Shown: positions 17,277-25,289, numbered from the stretch's first letter. The stretch is DNA of 56,217 nucleotides from Bacteriovorax stolpii (GCA_945905815.1 CAMDQH010000012.1:1-56217); one strand, 5' to 3'. Notes: a model not told the origin generated them from the sequence alone. Translations and numbers: made by a program.

Positions 17277-18965
17277 ATGGCCGTCGATGACAAAAAAGTT
17301 ATTTTTGGTATGCATAAAGTTGGAAAGATTTATCCACCCAAAAGAGAAGTGCTTAAAAATATCTCCCTTTCATTTTACCTCGGTGCCAAGATTGGTGTTC
17401 TAGGTCTTAACGGTTCTGGTAAATCATCGCTCTTAAAAATTATTGCAGGAGTTGATAAGGATTTTCTCGGTACTGTGAACTCTAATAAAGGTATCACTTT
17501 TGGTTACCTTGAGCAGGATCCAAAACTTGCAGACGATAAAACAGTTCGTCAGGTGGTTGAAGAAGGGCTTCAAGAGCAAGTGAATATTGTTAAAGAATAC
17601 GAAGAAGTGAATAACAAATTCGGCGAAGAAATGTCTGATGCCGAGATGGATAAGCTGGTTAATCGTCAGGCAGAGCTTCAAGATAAAATGGATTTACAGA
17701 ATTTGTGGGATCTTGATTCACGTCTTGAACTTGCGATGGATGCTCTTCGTTGTCCACCTTCTGACCAGCTTTGCGGCATTCTTTCAGGTGGAGAAAAACG
17801 CCGTGTCGCTTTATGCCGTCTTCTTCTTTCTGAACCAGATGTTCTTCTCCTGGATGAGCCTACCAACCATTTAGATGCTGAAACTGTCTTCTGGCTTGAG
17901 CGTCACCTACACGCATACAAGGGTACAGTTATTGCGATTACCCATGATAGATACTTTTTAGATAACGTTGCTGGCTGGATTCTCGAACTTGACCGAGGAT
18001 CTGGTATCCCTTGGGAAGGAAATTACTCTTCATGGCTTGAGCAGAAATCAAATCGCTTAGCTCAGGAAGAAAAAACTGAATCGAAACGTCAGAAGAAAAT
18101 GAAAGAAGAGCTTGAGTGGATTCGCATGTCACCTAAAGCTCGTCAGGCCAAATCGAAAGCACGTATTTCTAACTACGAGCAAATGCAAAATGACACTACG
18201 GCCGAAGCCCGTAATGAAACCAATGAACTCTTTATTCCACCAGGACCAAGACTTGGTGACATTGTAATTGATGCAAACGGAATCTCAAAAGCATTCGGGG
18301 ATAAGCTTCTATATGAAAACCTCACTTTTAAACTTCCTCCTGGAGGTATAGTGGGAATCATCGGGCCTAACGGTGCTGGTAAAACGACTCTCTTTAAAAT
18401 GATCACAAAGCAGCTTCAACCAGATGCCGGGTCTTTTAAAGTTGGAGAAACAGTTAAGCTTTCTTATATTGATCAATCTCGTGAGATGGATCCTGAGACA
18501 ACTGTGCTTCAAGAAATTTCTGGTGGCCTTGAGCTACTCAAACTTGGAAACAAGGATATGAATGCTCGCGCCTATATTTCAAGATTCAACCTTACAGGTG
18601 ATGATCAATCAAAGCGCATAAAAGAATTATCCGGTGGTGAGAAAAACCGAGTTCACTTGGCCAAAATGCTTAAAGAAGAAGGCAACGTTCTTCTTCTGGA
18701 TGAGCCTACCAATGATCTTGATGTAAACACACTCCAGGCTTTGGAGCGAGCACTTTTAGATTTTGCCGGTTGTGCGGTGGTTATTTCCCATGATCGTTAC
18801 TTCCTGGATAGAATTTGTACCCATATGCTCGCTTTTGAAGGGGATTCGAAAGTAACTTGGTTCGAAGGAAACTTTCAGGATTATCACGAAGATCTTCGTC
18901 GCCGTTTGGGTGACAAGGCCGATGTTCCACAGCGCCTGACTTACAAAAAACTTAAACGCGATTAA
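17277..18965 (+). CDS. ettA: energy-dependent translational throttle protein EttA (ABC-F)
   Basis: 562 aa, close to the 555 aa of E. coli EttA. It has two ABC modules: Walker A GLNGSGKSS and GPNGAGKTT, signatures LSGGEKRRVAL and LSGGEKNRVHL, Walker B LLLDEPTNHLD and LLLDEPTNDLD. The inter-domain linker is charged and helical. The beginning (MHKVGKIYPPKREVLKNISL) follows EttA closely. ATG 17277 is preceded by AAAGGAAA; an in-frame ATG at 17244 lacks such a site and would add 11 residues absent from the family. ABC-F proteins bind the ribosomal E site and gate translation by ATP/ADP ratio. Confidence 0.94.
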   Translation: MAVDDKKVIFGMHKVGKIYPPKREVLKNISLSFYLGAKIGVLGLNGSGKSSLLKIIAGVDKDFLGTVNSNKGITFGYLEQDPKLADDKTVRQVVEEGLQEQVNIVKEYEEVNNKFGEEMSDAEMDKLVNRQAELQDKMDLQNLWDLDSRLELAMDALRCPPSDQLCGILSGGEKRRVALCRLLLSEPDVLLLDEPTNHLDAETVFWLERHLHAYKGTVIAITHDRYFLDNVAGWILELDRGSGIPWEGNYSSWLEQKSNRLAQEEKTESKRQKKMKEELEWIRMSPKARQAKSKARISNYEQMQNDTTAEARNETNELFIPPGPRLGDIVIDANGISKAFGDKLLYENLTFKLPPGGIVGIIGPNGAGKTTLFKMITKQLQPDAGSFKVGETVKLSYIDQSREMDPETTVLQEISGGLELLKLGNKDMNARAYISRFNLTGDDQSKRIKELSGGEKNRVHLAKMLKEEGNVLLLDEPTNDLDVNTLQALERALLDFAGCAVVISHDRYFLDRICTHMLAFEGDSKVTWFEGNFQDYHEDLRRRLGDKADVPQRLTYKKLKRD

Positions 18966-18973
18966 ACTATATT

Positions 18974-19020
18974 CTGTCCGGTGCTCTGATCTTTTGGGCC
19001 GGGCAGATTTTTCTTTATTT
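18974..19020 (+). terminator. intrinsic terminator after ettA
   Basis: CTGTCCGG (18974-18981) pairs with CCGGGCAG (18999-19006) through one G-U wobble, with a 17-nt loop, and is followed by ATTTTTCTTTATTT. It lies 9 bp after the ettA stop. Confidence 0.6.
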
Positions 19021-19034
19021 TAATCATTCTTTTC

Positions 19035-19136
19035 TTAACGAGTTTCATTCCAAGAGAATCTCTGGCCGACATAACTTTGTGCGATATCCTGGAGACGCTC
19101 TAGTGCGGCTTTTCTTCCTTCTTCCTTCTGCGAGAA
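19035..19136 (-). pseudogene. possible gene remnant downstream of the CpaF-like gene
   Basis: An open stretch of 33 codons plus a stop reads like protein: RKAALERLQDIAQSYVGQRF, then SWNETR and the stop at 19035. It has no start codon in frame. It shares the frame of the CpaF-like gene, but two stops separate them. There is no ribosome-binding site. It may be the tail of a decayed gene, or chance. Confidence 0.3.
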
Positions 19137-19169
19137 TTATCTTTTTCCGGTGCTATCTATTTCTAACGT

Positions 19170-20273
19170 TTAGAAAATTGAACTTTTTTGTCTCTCATTA
19201 AAAATATTCTCATAAAAAGGTATCCCTTTATCCGAACCCATAATCTTGATGACCTCTTTAACTTTTTTATTCTCCATAAAAACGACATATTCTAAATTTC
19301 GACAAATGAGTTCCATTACTTTCTCAAAGGCGAGGTTGGCCTCACCTGCATATAGTGTAAAAAGAAGTGCTACGCGGTTTAATGCATCAACTGCGCTTGA
19401 TGCGTGAAGAGTTCCCATCAGGCCTTTGTGTCCAGTGTTCATGGCCATAAGAAAAGGGACAACTTCATGAGAGCGCATTTCTCCCAGAATAATTCGGTCC
19501 GGGCTTAATCTAAGTGAGTAAGCAAGATAAGATCTTAGGGAGGTTTGGACCGAATCGCCTGAGAGAAAGCGCGTCTGATAAGGATGCTCTGAAATGATTT
19601 CATAAGTATCTTCCAGAACTACTAAATGTTCATCTCTATCCACAAAATCCAGGAGACTGGTTAATAGAGAGGTTTTTCCCGAACCTGTTGAGCCAGCAAT
19701 AAGTACGTTCTTTTTGTTTTTAACCATTTCAACTAAGGCTTCAGTTTCTCCAAAGGATACAATGTCGTGAGACTTTTTAGATAGGCAGCGAAGCACGAGT
19801 TTTGAAATACCACTGGGAGAAGTGGATCCGTGAATCATACTAAACCGATAATTCTTTCCAAACAATTCACCAAAAAAGCTGCAGAAAGGGTTTTGAACAT
19901 TCCAGTTTTGTTTATATTTAATAGATATAATCTCAAGCCATAATTGCCAGTCTTCACTATGAAGCTCCACAAGTAGATCAATTTTTTTTCCATTCAGGGT
20001 CAGACGTTGAGATTTATCAAACGAATGGAAAAAAAACTCTGTTGCATCCAAATTGAGCATGTCTTCTAAAAATGGCCATTGAGTCAGGCGCACGAAATTT
20101 TCTTTTATCGATTCCAAGTCTTCTACATTGCTCAAAACTGGCAGTTCCTGGAAGAATTGATCCCAAAAAGGAATCATCCCCTTGTTTAAGGATGAAACCA
20201 AAAGTCGTCTTGCTTGCGTGAGTGCTTCTTCACGGTGAAGTGGGATTTCGGCATCTTTAAATAAACTTAACAT
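19170..20273 (-). CDS. CpaF/TadA-like secretion ATPase
   Basis: 367-aa member of the VirB11/GspE superfamily, shorter at the N-terminus than typical CpaF (about 450 aa). Walker A is AGSTGSGKTS (193-202). An acidic ASP-box region (VLEDTYEI), the segment RLSPDRIILGEMRSHEV with Walker B-like character, and the His box NTGHKGLMGTLHAS are present. It should hexamerise and energise assembly of Tad pili from the inner-membrane face. Its start overlaps the secretin stop by 1 bp (TAATG), so the two are coupled. The short N-terminus and lack of a nearby TadB leave open a divergent system. Confidence 0.85.
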   Translation of the reverse strand: MLSLFKDAEIPLHREEALTQARRLLVSSLNKGMIPFWDQFFQELPVLSNVEDLESIKENFVRLTQWPFLEDMLNLDATEFFFHSFDKSQRLTLNGKKIDLLVELHSEDWQLWLEIISIKYKQNWNVQNPFCSFFGELFGKNYRFSMIHGSTSPSGISKLVLRCLSKKSHDIVSFGETEALVEMVKNKKNVLIAGSTGSGKTSLLTSLLDFVDRDEHLVVLEDTYEIISEHPYQTRFLSGDSVQTSLRSYLAYSLRLSPDRIILGEMRSHEVVPFLMAMNTGHKGLMGTLHASSAVDALNRVALLFTLYAGEANLAFEKVMELICRNLEYVVFMENKKVKEVIKIMGSDKGIPFYENIFNERQKSSIF

Positions 20274-21553
20274 TATTCCACCGCCTCTAAAACGACGTAG
20301 CCGTAAATTTGTTTGTATGTTTTTGTGTCTGACTTTGATTCAAATAAATGTTTCAAAATAGGGATTTCCGATAGTAGAGGTATACCCTTGCGGGCCTTTC
20401 CTGTGGTTTGAAAACCAATTTGAAAGATTTTCATGGGAACACCGATTTCTAAAAGTGCCGAGGAGATTTCTTTGCTACCACTAATCGCTTGGTCAACCGG
20501 GCGAGAGAATTCTGTTTCGTATTCCAAAAGAAGTTTTCCGTATGATTCAGTGATTTTCGTTTTGATCTTGAGACCTGCAAATCTCCAGTCAATCGGAGCG
20601 ATAACAGCAGATCCCTGAACACCGATATTTTGATAAGGAATCTGTGATCCTATTTCTATTACCTGTGGCGTATTCAGATTAACCACGAGTTCAGGTTCAG
20701 CAAGTGAAGAAAGATCCATCTGGGATTTTTGAAGAAAGACTGTATTCTTATCAATAAGGTTTCTTATGCCGCTTACAAAAAGATCTGAAACGCTGGCCTG
20801 TAGCGTATCTAAACCAAGATGGATTTCTTTTCCATCCATTCTTTCTAGTTGAACCAGTTTCAATTTTAGACGGTAATTCTTATGACGAAGTCGTGAGTCT
20901 TGTTTAATAAAAGAAACACGGTAAAAGCCGGCGATTTGTTTTAAGAAATCAGCATTCGTTTCTCCTTCATAGAAACAAAGAATATCTAACCAGTCTGCCT
21001 GACATGTGACTGATGAGAATCCATTTCCATAAAGTTTTTTATAAATTTGGCCTACAATATGGTTTCTTAGCTTTGGATCGAGTGTAATTTTGAAAAAGAC
21101 CTGATCTTGAAATTGTCCTTTAATCTTTTGTAGATAGAGATAATCTGAAAAATCACTTAGAACACCAGATGCGGTCATAATAGGACCTTTTATGTCGATG
21201 GTGAGATTTAAGTTTTTAAGGGCGTCTGCAAGCTGGAACGTTTTGAGAAATTTTTGCTTGGAGAGAACGTAGATACTGATGACTTCTTTGCCAGTTTTTT
21301 TCCAGACAACTAGATCCGTAAATCCCACCTTCTTGCCTTTAAGAAGGAGTTTTCCGGTTTTAGGAATAAATTTATATGAGATCACCCCTGGATTCCCAAC
21401 GGAAAAGTTCTTCAGGCCTTGAAAACTGAGTTCTTTTTGTTCCCCCTTGGCCAAAATGACATCCGATTGAGGAACTTGCGCAAATGACGCTACAGGCAAT
21501 AGGAAGAAGACTTTGACAATAAGGAGGCATCTGGTTAGATTGAGGAGCTTCAA
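20273..21553 (-). CDS. CpaC/RcpA-like pilus secretin (TTG start)
   Basis: About 426 aa from TTG 21553. The open frame continues to 21895, but that extension is the antisense of a Lys/Ala-rich gene and would put the signal peptide at residue 115. From TTG the protein has a proper signal: MKLLNLTRCLLIVKVFFLLP, then VASFAQ. An N-terminal pilus/BON-type domain follows (GEQKELSFQGLKNFSVGNPG). The C-terminal secretin domain ends with GIPLLSEIPILKHLF, the hallmark sequence before the lip. It should form the outer-membrane pore for a Tad-like pilus. No good Shine-Dalgarno precedes the TTG, so the start is moderately certain. Confidence 0.78.
   Translation of the reverse strand: MKLLNLTRCLLIVKVFFLLPVASFAQVPQSDVILAKGEQKELSFQGLKNFSVGNPGVISYKFIPKTGKLLLKGKKVGFTDLVVWKKTGKEVISIYVLSKQKFLKTFQLADALKNLNLTIDIKGPIMTASGVLSDFSDYLYLQKIKGQFQDQVFFKITLDPKLRNHIVGQIYKKLYGNGFSSVTCQADWLDILCFYEGETNADFLKQIAGFYRVSFIKQDSRLRHKNYRLKLKLVQLERMDGKEIHLGLDTLQASVSDLFVSGIRNLIDKNTVFLQKSQMDLSSLAEPELVVNLNTPQVIEIGSQIPYQNIGVQGSAVIAPIDWRFAGLKIKTKITESYGKLLLEYETEFSRPVDQAISGSKEISSALLEIGVPMKIFQIGFQTTGKARKGIPLLSEIPILKHLFESKSDTKTYKQIYGYVVLEAVE
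21513..21541 (+). promoter_or_regulatory. strong promoter for the H1-like gene, inside the secretin 5' end
   Basis: TTGACA (21513-21518, perfect), a 17-bp spacer, TAGATT (21536-21541, 4/6). It gives an about 43-nt leader to ATG 21591 with the Shine-Dalgarno GAGGAG. The promoter lies on the opposite strand of the secretin signal-peptide codons, so the H1 transcript begins near the secretin start. Confidence 0.6.
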
Positions 21554-21590
21554 ATTTGAAATATTTAGATTATTCCTCGAGGAGATATTT

Positions 21591-21890
21591 ATGGCTTCAA
21601 GAACCGCAGTAACAGAAAACCGTCGTAAGGCACACCACAGAGCTATGGGAGCAAAAAGAAAAGCTGCCAACCGCAATAAAGGTACAACTCCTAAGTTTGC
21701 TGTCCATGAAAATGGCGCACCTAAAGTAGTTAAAGCTGTTGCACATGTTGCAGTTTTAAAAGCACCTAGTGCTAAAAAAGCTAAAGTGTTTAAAGTAAAA
21801 GCACCTAAAGCTGAAAAAGCTCCAAAGGCCGCAGTTGAGAAAAAAGCGAAAGCTCCTAAAACTGAAAAAGCTGCAAAACCTACTAAGTAA
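21591..21890 (+). CDS. Lys/Ala-rich histone H1-like protein
   Basis: 99 aa from ATG 21591, which has a strong Shine-Dalgarno (GAGGAGATATTT before ATG). The N-terminal 45 residues are basic (RRKAHHRAMGAKRKAANRNK). The C-terminal half consists of KAPK/KAEK/KAAK-type repeats (VKAPKAEKAPKAAVEKKAKA) like eukaryotic H1 tails and bacterial H1-like proteins. It probably binds DNA or RNA by charge; this is inference from composition. It is the only plus-strand gene between minus-strand pilus genes, squeezed into a gap of about 350 bp. Confidence 0.7.
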   Translation: MASRTAVTENRRKAHHRAMGAKRKAANRNKGTTPKFAVHENGAPKVVKAVAHVAVLKAPSAKKAKVFKVKAPKAEKAPKAAVEKKAKAPKTEKAAKPTK

Positions 21891-21903
21891 TTCATAAGTG
21901 CTC

Positions 21904-22206
21904 CTATGGGGCCTGAAATATTTTAAGTGATTCAGAAACAAATGAACGATCAACGGAGACTATTAAAAGGTCTCCGTTTTTTTTTAAGCAGAGATCTAAC
22001 TTTCCTCTTTCATCTAATTCATCACAATTTGCGACTTCTCCTAACGAAATAAGATCCTCCGGAATTTGATAAGTTCCAATAAAGATGTCTTTCACAATTT
22101 GGGCACGGGATGGTTCGTCTTCATAAAAGACCTTGATGGGAGTTGGAGCTGCCTTGGCAGTGCTGGCAATTGTTACCAACGCAATAAAGCTAATAACGAA
22201 TTTCAT
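21904..22206 (-). CDS. small exported protein of the pilus operon, unknown
   Basis: 100 aa with a signal peptide (SFIALVTIASTAKA, cleavage after residue 19). The mature part has two Cys residues about 14 apart (VANCDELDERGKLDLC), which may form a disulfide, and strand-like segments (NGDLLIVSVDRSF). No family is recognised. It starts inside the upstream gene's end (17-bp overlap), so it is the last member of the minus-strand pilin operon beginning at 23750. Confidence 0.58.
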   Translation of the reverse strand: MKFVISFIALVTIASTAKAAPTPIKVFYEDEPSRAQIVKDIFIGTYQIPEDLISLGEVANCDELDERGKLDLCLKKNGDLLIVSVDRSFVSESLKIFQAP

Positions 22207-22618
22207 GGTCTAATCCTCTAGAGAGTGGAGCAAAGGTGAGCGTTTTTAGGAACGGCACGATTTCCCAGCTGTCGTATTTTAAGAGGGACTCTACTTCAGT
22301 TTCTTTAACCAAAACCGTAAATCGTCCCTCAGGTTCTAATGGAGATGTTTCTAACATGGCCTCCACCCTTTTCCGGGCACTACGCTGAAGAAGAAGAACC
22401 TTTTTTCCAGATTGAAATGGAGTGAGTAATTCTGCACGTACCTGTATTTCTACCCATCCTTCTGGAATAGACGAGACTGCGTCTACTTTTGTTTCACTTC
22501 CGGAAAATAGAGCGAAAAAAAAGATATTTGAAAGGACAATGGCGATAGCAAGTTTCATCCACCAGACTTTAGTCTTTGTATCTCTTTTCAAGATATTGCC
22601 AGCGATTTTGGAAATCAT
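22190..22618 (-). CDS. membrane-anchored pilus-operon protein, possibly CpaB-like
   Basis: 142 aa with one TM at about 21-38 and an exported domain of about 100 residues. The start at 22618 has AAAGGA 8 nt upstream; a second ATG at 22558 (MKLAIAIVL) would avoid a 50-bp overlap with the preceding gene but lacks a good site. The exported part (EGWVEIQVRAELLTPFQSGK, then KVLLLQRSARK) has strand character that weakly recalls the SAF domain of CpaB/RcpC. That link is speculative and rests mainly on position between pilins and secretin. Confidence 0.55.
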   Translation of the reverse strand: MISKIAGNILKRDTKTKVWWMKLAIAIVLSNIFFFALFSGSETKVDAVSSIPEGWVEIQVRAELLTPFQSGKKVLLLQRSARKRVEAMLETSPLEPEGRFTVLVKETEVESLLKYDSWEIVPFLKTLTFAPLSRGLDHEIRY

Positions 22619-22835
22619 TTAAGTGGTCCTTTGTTCTATGCTCATAAAGTTTGTTAAGTAAAAAAAGCCCAAGAAATAATAAGCTAGAGGCCATTAGCGT
22701 GAGGATAAAAGGGAGGACAATATCGCCCCCTTCTCCTCGGCCTGGTAGGTAGGATTTGGTACGATGGTTTCGATACTGGAGGCGTCGATTTTCAGTGTTA
22801 GCAGATAGGGTCTCTTTAAAAAATAATAGGTCCAT
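22569..22835 (-). CDS. TadE-like prepilin candidate, overlapping the upstream gene by 142 bp
   Basis: 88 aa. ATG 22835 has an excellent Shine-Dalgarno (AGGAG, 6 nt before). The leader is about 37 residues, then GEGGDIVLPFILTLMASSLL starts a long hydrophobic segment, the layout of TadE/TadF minor pilins. After the TM the protein is short, polar and basic. No other ATG, GTG or TTG occurs before the hydrophobic core, so the start lies inside the 200-aa gene in another frame. Either both proteins are made from the overlap or the upstream gene carries a frameshift. Confidence 0.55.
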   Translation of the reverse strand: MDLLFFKETLSANTENRRLQYRNHRTKSYLPGRGEGGDIVLPFILTLMASSLLFLGLFLLNKLYEHRTKDHLNDFQNRWQYLEKRYKD

Positions 22836-23296
22836 TTTTTACTCCTAATAATGGCCGAACCATCCATTCTTCTTTTAAATCCAAAGTCTGAACCTAGTTG
22901 GTAGGGATTAAGAAACATTTGGGGATCTATCGGGCAGCCACGTACTTTCAGGCCATTTAATTTCGCAAAGTAGAGTCCCAGTTCACCGGCCTGCAGACCC
23001 TTAGCAACTTTTTTTAACTTTTCAGCATTTCCAACAACCGGCCAAAGTGGGGGGTAAAAGATCGCTATCATTTGGGCACGAGAAACATTTTGTAAAAGCC
23101 AGTTCAAGCGACCCATGGACTTCAGATAAAGATGCAATTCGCCTTTGGTTTCTTTTACACAGAGAAAAAGTGTGGTGCGCTTTTTCATTGAACTAAAGTG
23201 ATGTTGAAGCTCCAGACTACATAGAGTTAACAGACCACTAAGAGCGACTAGAATCAGGACACAAAAGAGAATGGCCTCACCTTTTTGATTCCTCAT
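22694..23296 (-). CDS. prepilin-like membrane protein
   Basis: 200 aa. The N-terminus MRNQKGEAILFCVLILVALS has the type IV-like prepilin form: a short basic leader, Gly, then a hydrophobic helix with Glu near its start. The cleavage site would be QKG-E. The remainder (about 45-200) is a soluble exported domain with several Cys and aromatic residues. It overlaps the preceding 92-aa gene by 4 bp. It is likely a TadF/TadG-like minor pilin by position; sequence does not identify it further. Confidence 0.6.
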   Translation of the reverse strand: MRNQKGEAILFCVLILVALSGLLTLCSLELQHHFSSMKKRTTLFLCVKETKGELHLYLKSMGRLNWLLQNVSRAQMIAIFYPPLWPVVGNAEKLKKVAKGLQAGELGLYFAKLNGLKVRGCPIDPQMFLNPYQLGSDFGFKRRMDGSAIIRSKKWTYYFLKRPYLLTLKIDASSIETIVPNPTYQAEEKGAILSSLLSSR

Positions 23297-23571
23297 ATTT
23301 TGCCACTAAGAGGTAAGTTGAAAGCATGCTTGCCTAAGTTAGGTAAGCGTCTCCAGCTAACCCTTTTGTGCTTAAGGATTACGTGCAATTTGCAACTAGC
23401 ATCTACCGCTTGGGCGTAGTCTTTTGGATGATAAAGAAGGGTACTGGTTTGTAATTCAGTACCCTTTAGCCAAGCATTTTGCCGGCAAACAGTTGCCTGG
23501 TGAAAGGCCACTGCCTCGATCATGACTGCTACCATTAAAGTGAGAGCAAGGGTCCAGGCAATGAAGTTCAT
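23293..23571 (-). CDS. small membrane/pilin-operon protein
   Basis: 92 aa with an N-terminal hydrophobic helix (AWTLALTLMVAVMIEAVAFH, residues 5-24) and a basic exported part with two Cys residues. It has a Glu within the hydrophobic helix, as in minor pilins, but no clear prepilin peptidase site. It overlaps its neighbours by 4 bp on both sides. Probably part of the pilus; no family is recognised. Confidence 0.55.
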   Translation of the reverse strand: MNFIAWTLALTLMVAVMIEAVAFHQATVCRQNAWLKGTELQTSTLLYHPKDYAQAVDASCKLHVILKHKRVSWRRLPNLGKHAFNLPLSGKI

Positions 23572-23750
23572 TTTTTGGTTGAGGTAATCGTGATTTCTTT
23601 AGTTATTTTCTGCTTCATCCCTTCTATTCGATTTTGGATGACGTCCCCAAACTGCTTAACAACGGTCAAACAGCAAATCCCAATAAGACTTGAAATGATG
23701 ACGTACTCCATGATTCCCTGGCCTTTCTGGTTCCTAAATAGCTTTTTCAT
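23568..23750 (-). CDS. Flp-type major pilin
   Basis: 60 aa, the usual size for Flp pilins. The leader MKKLFRNQKG ends at the prepilin peptidase site (G before QGIMEY). After cleavage the mature protein starts QGIMEY with Glu5 and Tyr6, the Flp hallmark, followed by a hydrophobic helix (VIISSLIGICCLTVVKQF) and a short basic tail. The Shine-Dalgarno is near-perfect (AAGGAGG, 5 nt before ATG), fitting high expression. First gene of the minus-strand pilus operon. Confidence 0.8.
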   Translation of the reverse strand: MKKLFRNQKGQGIMEYVIISSLIGICCLTVVKQFGDVIQNRIEGMKQKITKEITITSTKK

Positions 23751-23883
23751 TTTTGCCTCCTTATGGCTGAGAGGGTTTTATGTGGGAGAAGCGTCTTTTT
23801 CAGTAAAAAGGCGCAAAGACCGAGTAGTTTGTTCGGATTTGAAATGTTTTGCTCAAAATGACGTAAGACCCTAAAATATTGAT

Positions 23884-24513
23884 ATGGAAGAAAATAACAA
23901 AGTTATCGTATTTGAAAAAAAAGAGATCATTCTCATCCTCTTGTTTGTGGTGGTTCTTATCATCACAAGCTTTACTCTCGGTATACAGCTCGGAAAGAAG
24001 TTGGCCTTGGAGGAATCTGGAATTAAACCAGAGGATCAAAAAACGGTTGAACTGAAATCCAGTATCGAAGAAGACGTTGAAAAAACAATTCAAGAAGATT
24101 CTAAACTTACAGACGAAGAGAAGCTAAAAAAACTAATGGATGAATCGAAGAATCGTTTATCAGATGAGCTTGAAAAGTTTTCAGCTAAAGATAAAGATAA
24201 AGATAAAGATAAAGATAAAGATAAAGTGGAGCCAAATAAAAGTGTTGAGCCTCAGACCTCAAGTGCCATGAATGGAAAATATACAATTCAATTAGGATCT
24301 TACCCAACTGTTGAGGAAGCGAAGCAATTTGCTGAAGGTTTCACCGTGAGAGGGTATAGTCCGATCATTAATGAGACATCACTTGATAACAAAGGGACAT
24401 GGTACCGAGTAAGTCTTGGATTGTTTAGTAATGTTGAAGAGGCCAAGGCATATGTTAAAAATGAGCAAAGTTTATTCTCAGGTCAAGATTACGTAATTAC
24501 CGAAATCAAATAA
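23884..24513 (+). CDS. SPOR-domain membrane protein
   Basis: 209 aa: an N-terminal TM (about 15-36), a charged coiled-coil-like linker (about 45-100), a (DK)6 run, and a C-terminal SPOR domain (about 135-207: YTIQLGSYPTVEEAKQFAEG, GTWYRVSLGLF). SPOR domains bind denuded glycan strands at division sites, so this is likely a bitopic inner-membrane septal protein. No Shine-Dalgarno is obvious. It is divergent from the pilin operon and convergent with the next gene, stops 2 bp apart. Confidence 0.85.
   Translation: MEENNKVIVFEKKEIILILLFVVVLIITSFTLGIQLGKKLALEESGIKPEDQKTVELKSSIEEDVEKTIQEDSKLTDEEKLKKLMDESKNRLSDELEKFSAKDKDKDKDKDKDKVEPNKSVEPQTSSAMNGKYTIQLGSYPTVEEAKQFAEGFTVRGYSPIINETSLDNKGTWYRVSLGLFSNVEEAKAYVKNEQSLFSGQDYVITEIK
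24187..24226 (+). repeat. tandem AAAGAT hexamer array in the SPOR gene
   Basis: Six full copies of AAAGAT plus a partial AAAG, coding for alternating Asp-Lys. Because the unit is 6 bp, slippage would change linker length without changing frame. Confidence 0.9.
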
Positions 24514-24515
24514 AC

Positions 24516-25286
24516 CTAATAAAAAATGCCCATCTCAAAAGCTAATGAGAACCATCCAATCGAGAATGATCTATCTCCCTTACTTTCTGTTCCAATAGCG
24601 TCTCTCGTTACGTAACCAATATTGTAAGATGCTTTGCCGCCATAAAAATATTTGGTACTAGTTCGTTTATGAATCCCATAATTGGTTGAGAGGCCATATC
24701 CAGTATATTTTTGGTCAATATATGTTTCATCCATCGTTAGATAGTTTGTAAACACATCAACAGTCTCAAAAACATCTTCTGTCGGGTAGAATTCTGTAAG
24801 TAATTTAAAACGGTAACCAACGCCAGCTCCCATTCCTGAAAGATGATTCAAGGAATTATTTGGCCGCTGATATTTAGATTCATCATTTGGATTATCACTA
24901 GTCTGAGCGACTTGGTTCTGAGTGATTGCATTAAAGAAGGTGCGATGTTGGAAAAGTTGTACACCGTACCAGATCTGATTATATTTTTCAGTTCGGCGCA
25001 TGTAATTAAATTCAAGTCCGAGGATATAGTTGATGCGCTCATAGTCTCCCGAGACGTGCCCGGCCACTGCGAATCTGTTCTTATCTTTTCCTGTGTATTT
25101 TCTTTGATCTCTAATTCCTAGATCTGTGTTCAGATCATACATCATGCTTTCATTTCTCAGAAACTTCTCAGGTCGTTTGATTAGAACATCTTCAGTTTCA
25201 GGATTTCTTTCTTCGTAACTAAGATCGAGAGGGCTTAAGGCAAAAGCACTTTGAGAAAATAAAATAAAAAGTATTAAGTATTTCAT
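24516..25286 (-). CDS. exported protein, probable outer-membrane beta-barrel
   Basis: 256 aa with a signal peptide (ILFSQSAFA, cleavage about residue 16). The body alternates aromatic and polar residues, as in barrel strands (INYILGLEFNYMRR, FSIGWFSLAFEMGIFY), and the last residue is aromatic, as the BAM recognition signal expects. No named family is recognised. It is 3 bp after the TolC-like gene in the same operon, so it may work with it. Confidence 0.6.
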   Translation of the reverse strand: MKYLILFILFSQSAFALSPLDLSYEERNPETEDVLIKRPEKFLRNESMMYDLNTDLGIRDQRKYTGKDKNRFAVAGHVSGDYERINYILGLEFNYMRRTEKYNQIWYGVQLFQHRTFFNAITQNQVAQTSDNPNDESKYQRPNNSLNHLSGMGAGVGYRFKLLTEFYPTEDVFETVDVFTNYLTMDETYIDQKYTGYGLSTNYGIHKRTSTKYFYGGKASYNIGYVTRDAIGTESKGDRSFSIGWFSLAFEMGIFY

Positions 25287-25289
25287 AGG

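Noticed and set aside
21554-21895. Long N-terminal extension of the secretin reading frame
   Set aside because: It is Phe/Ala-rich antisense of the Lys/Ala-rich H1-like gene, and the signal peptide would be internal; the TTG start at 21553 fits better.
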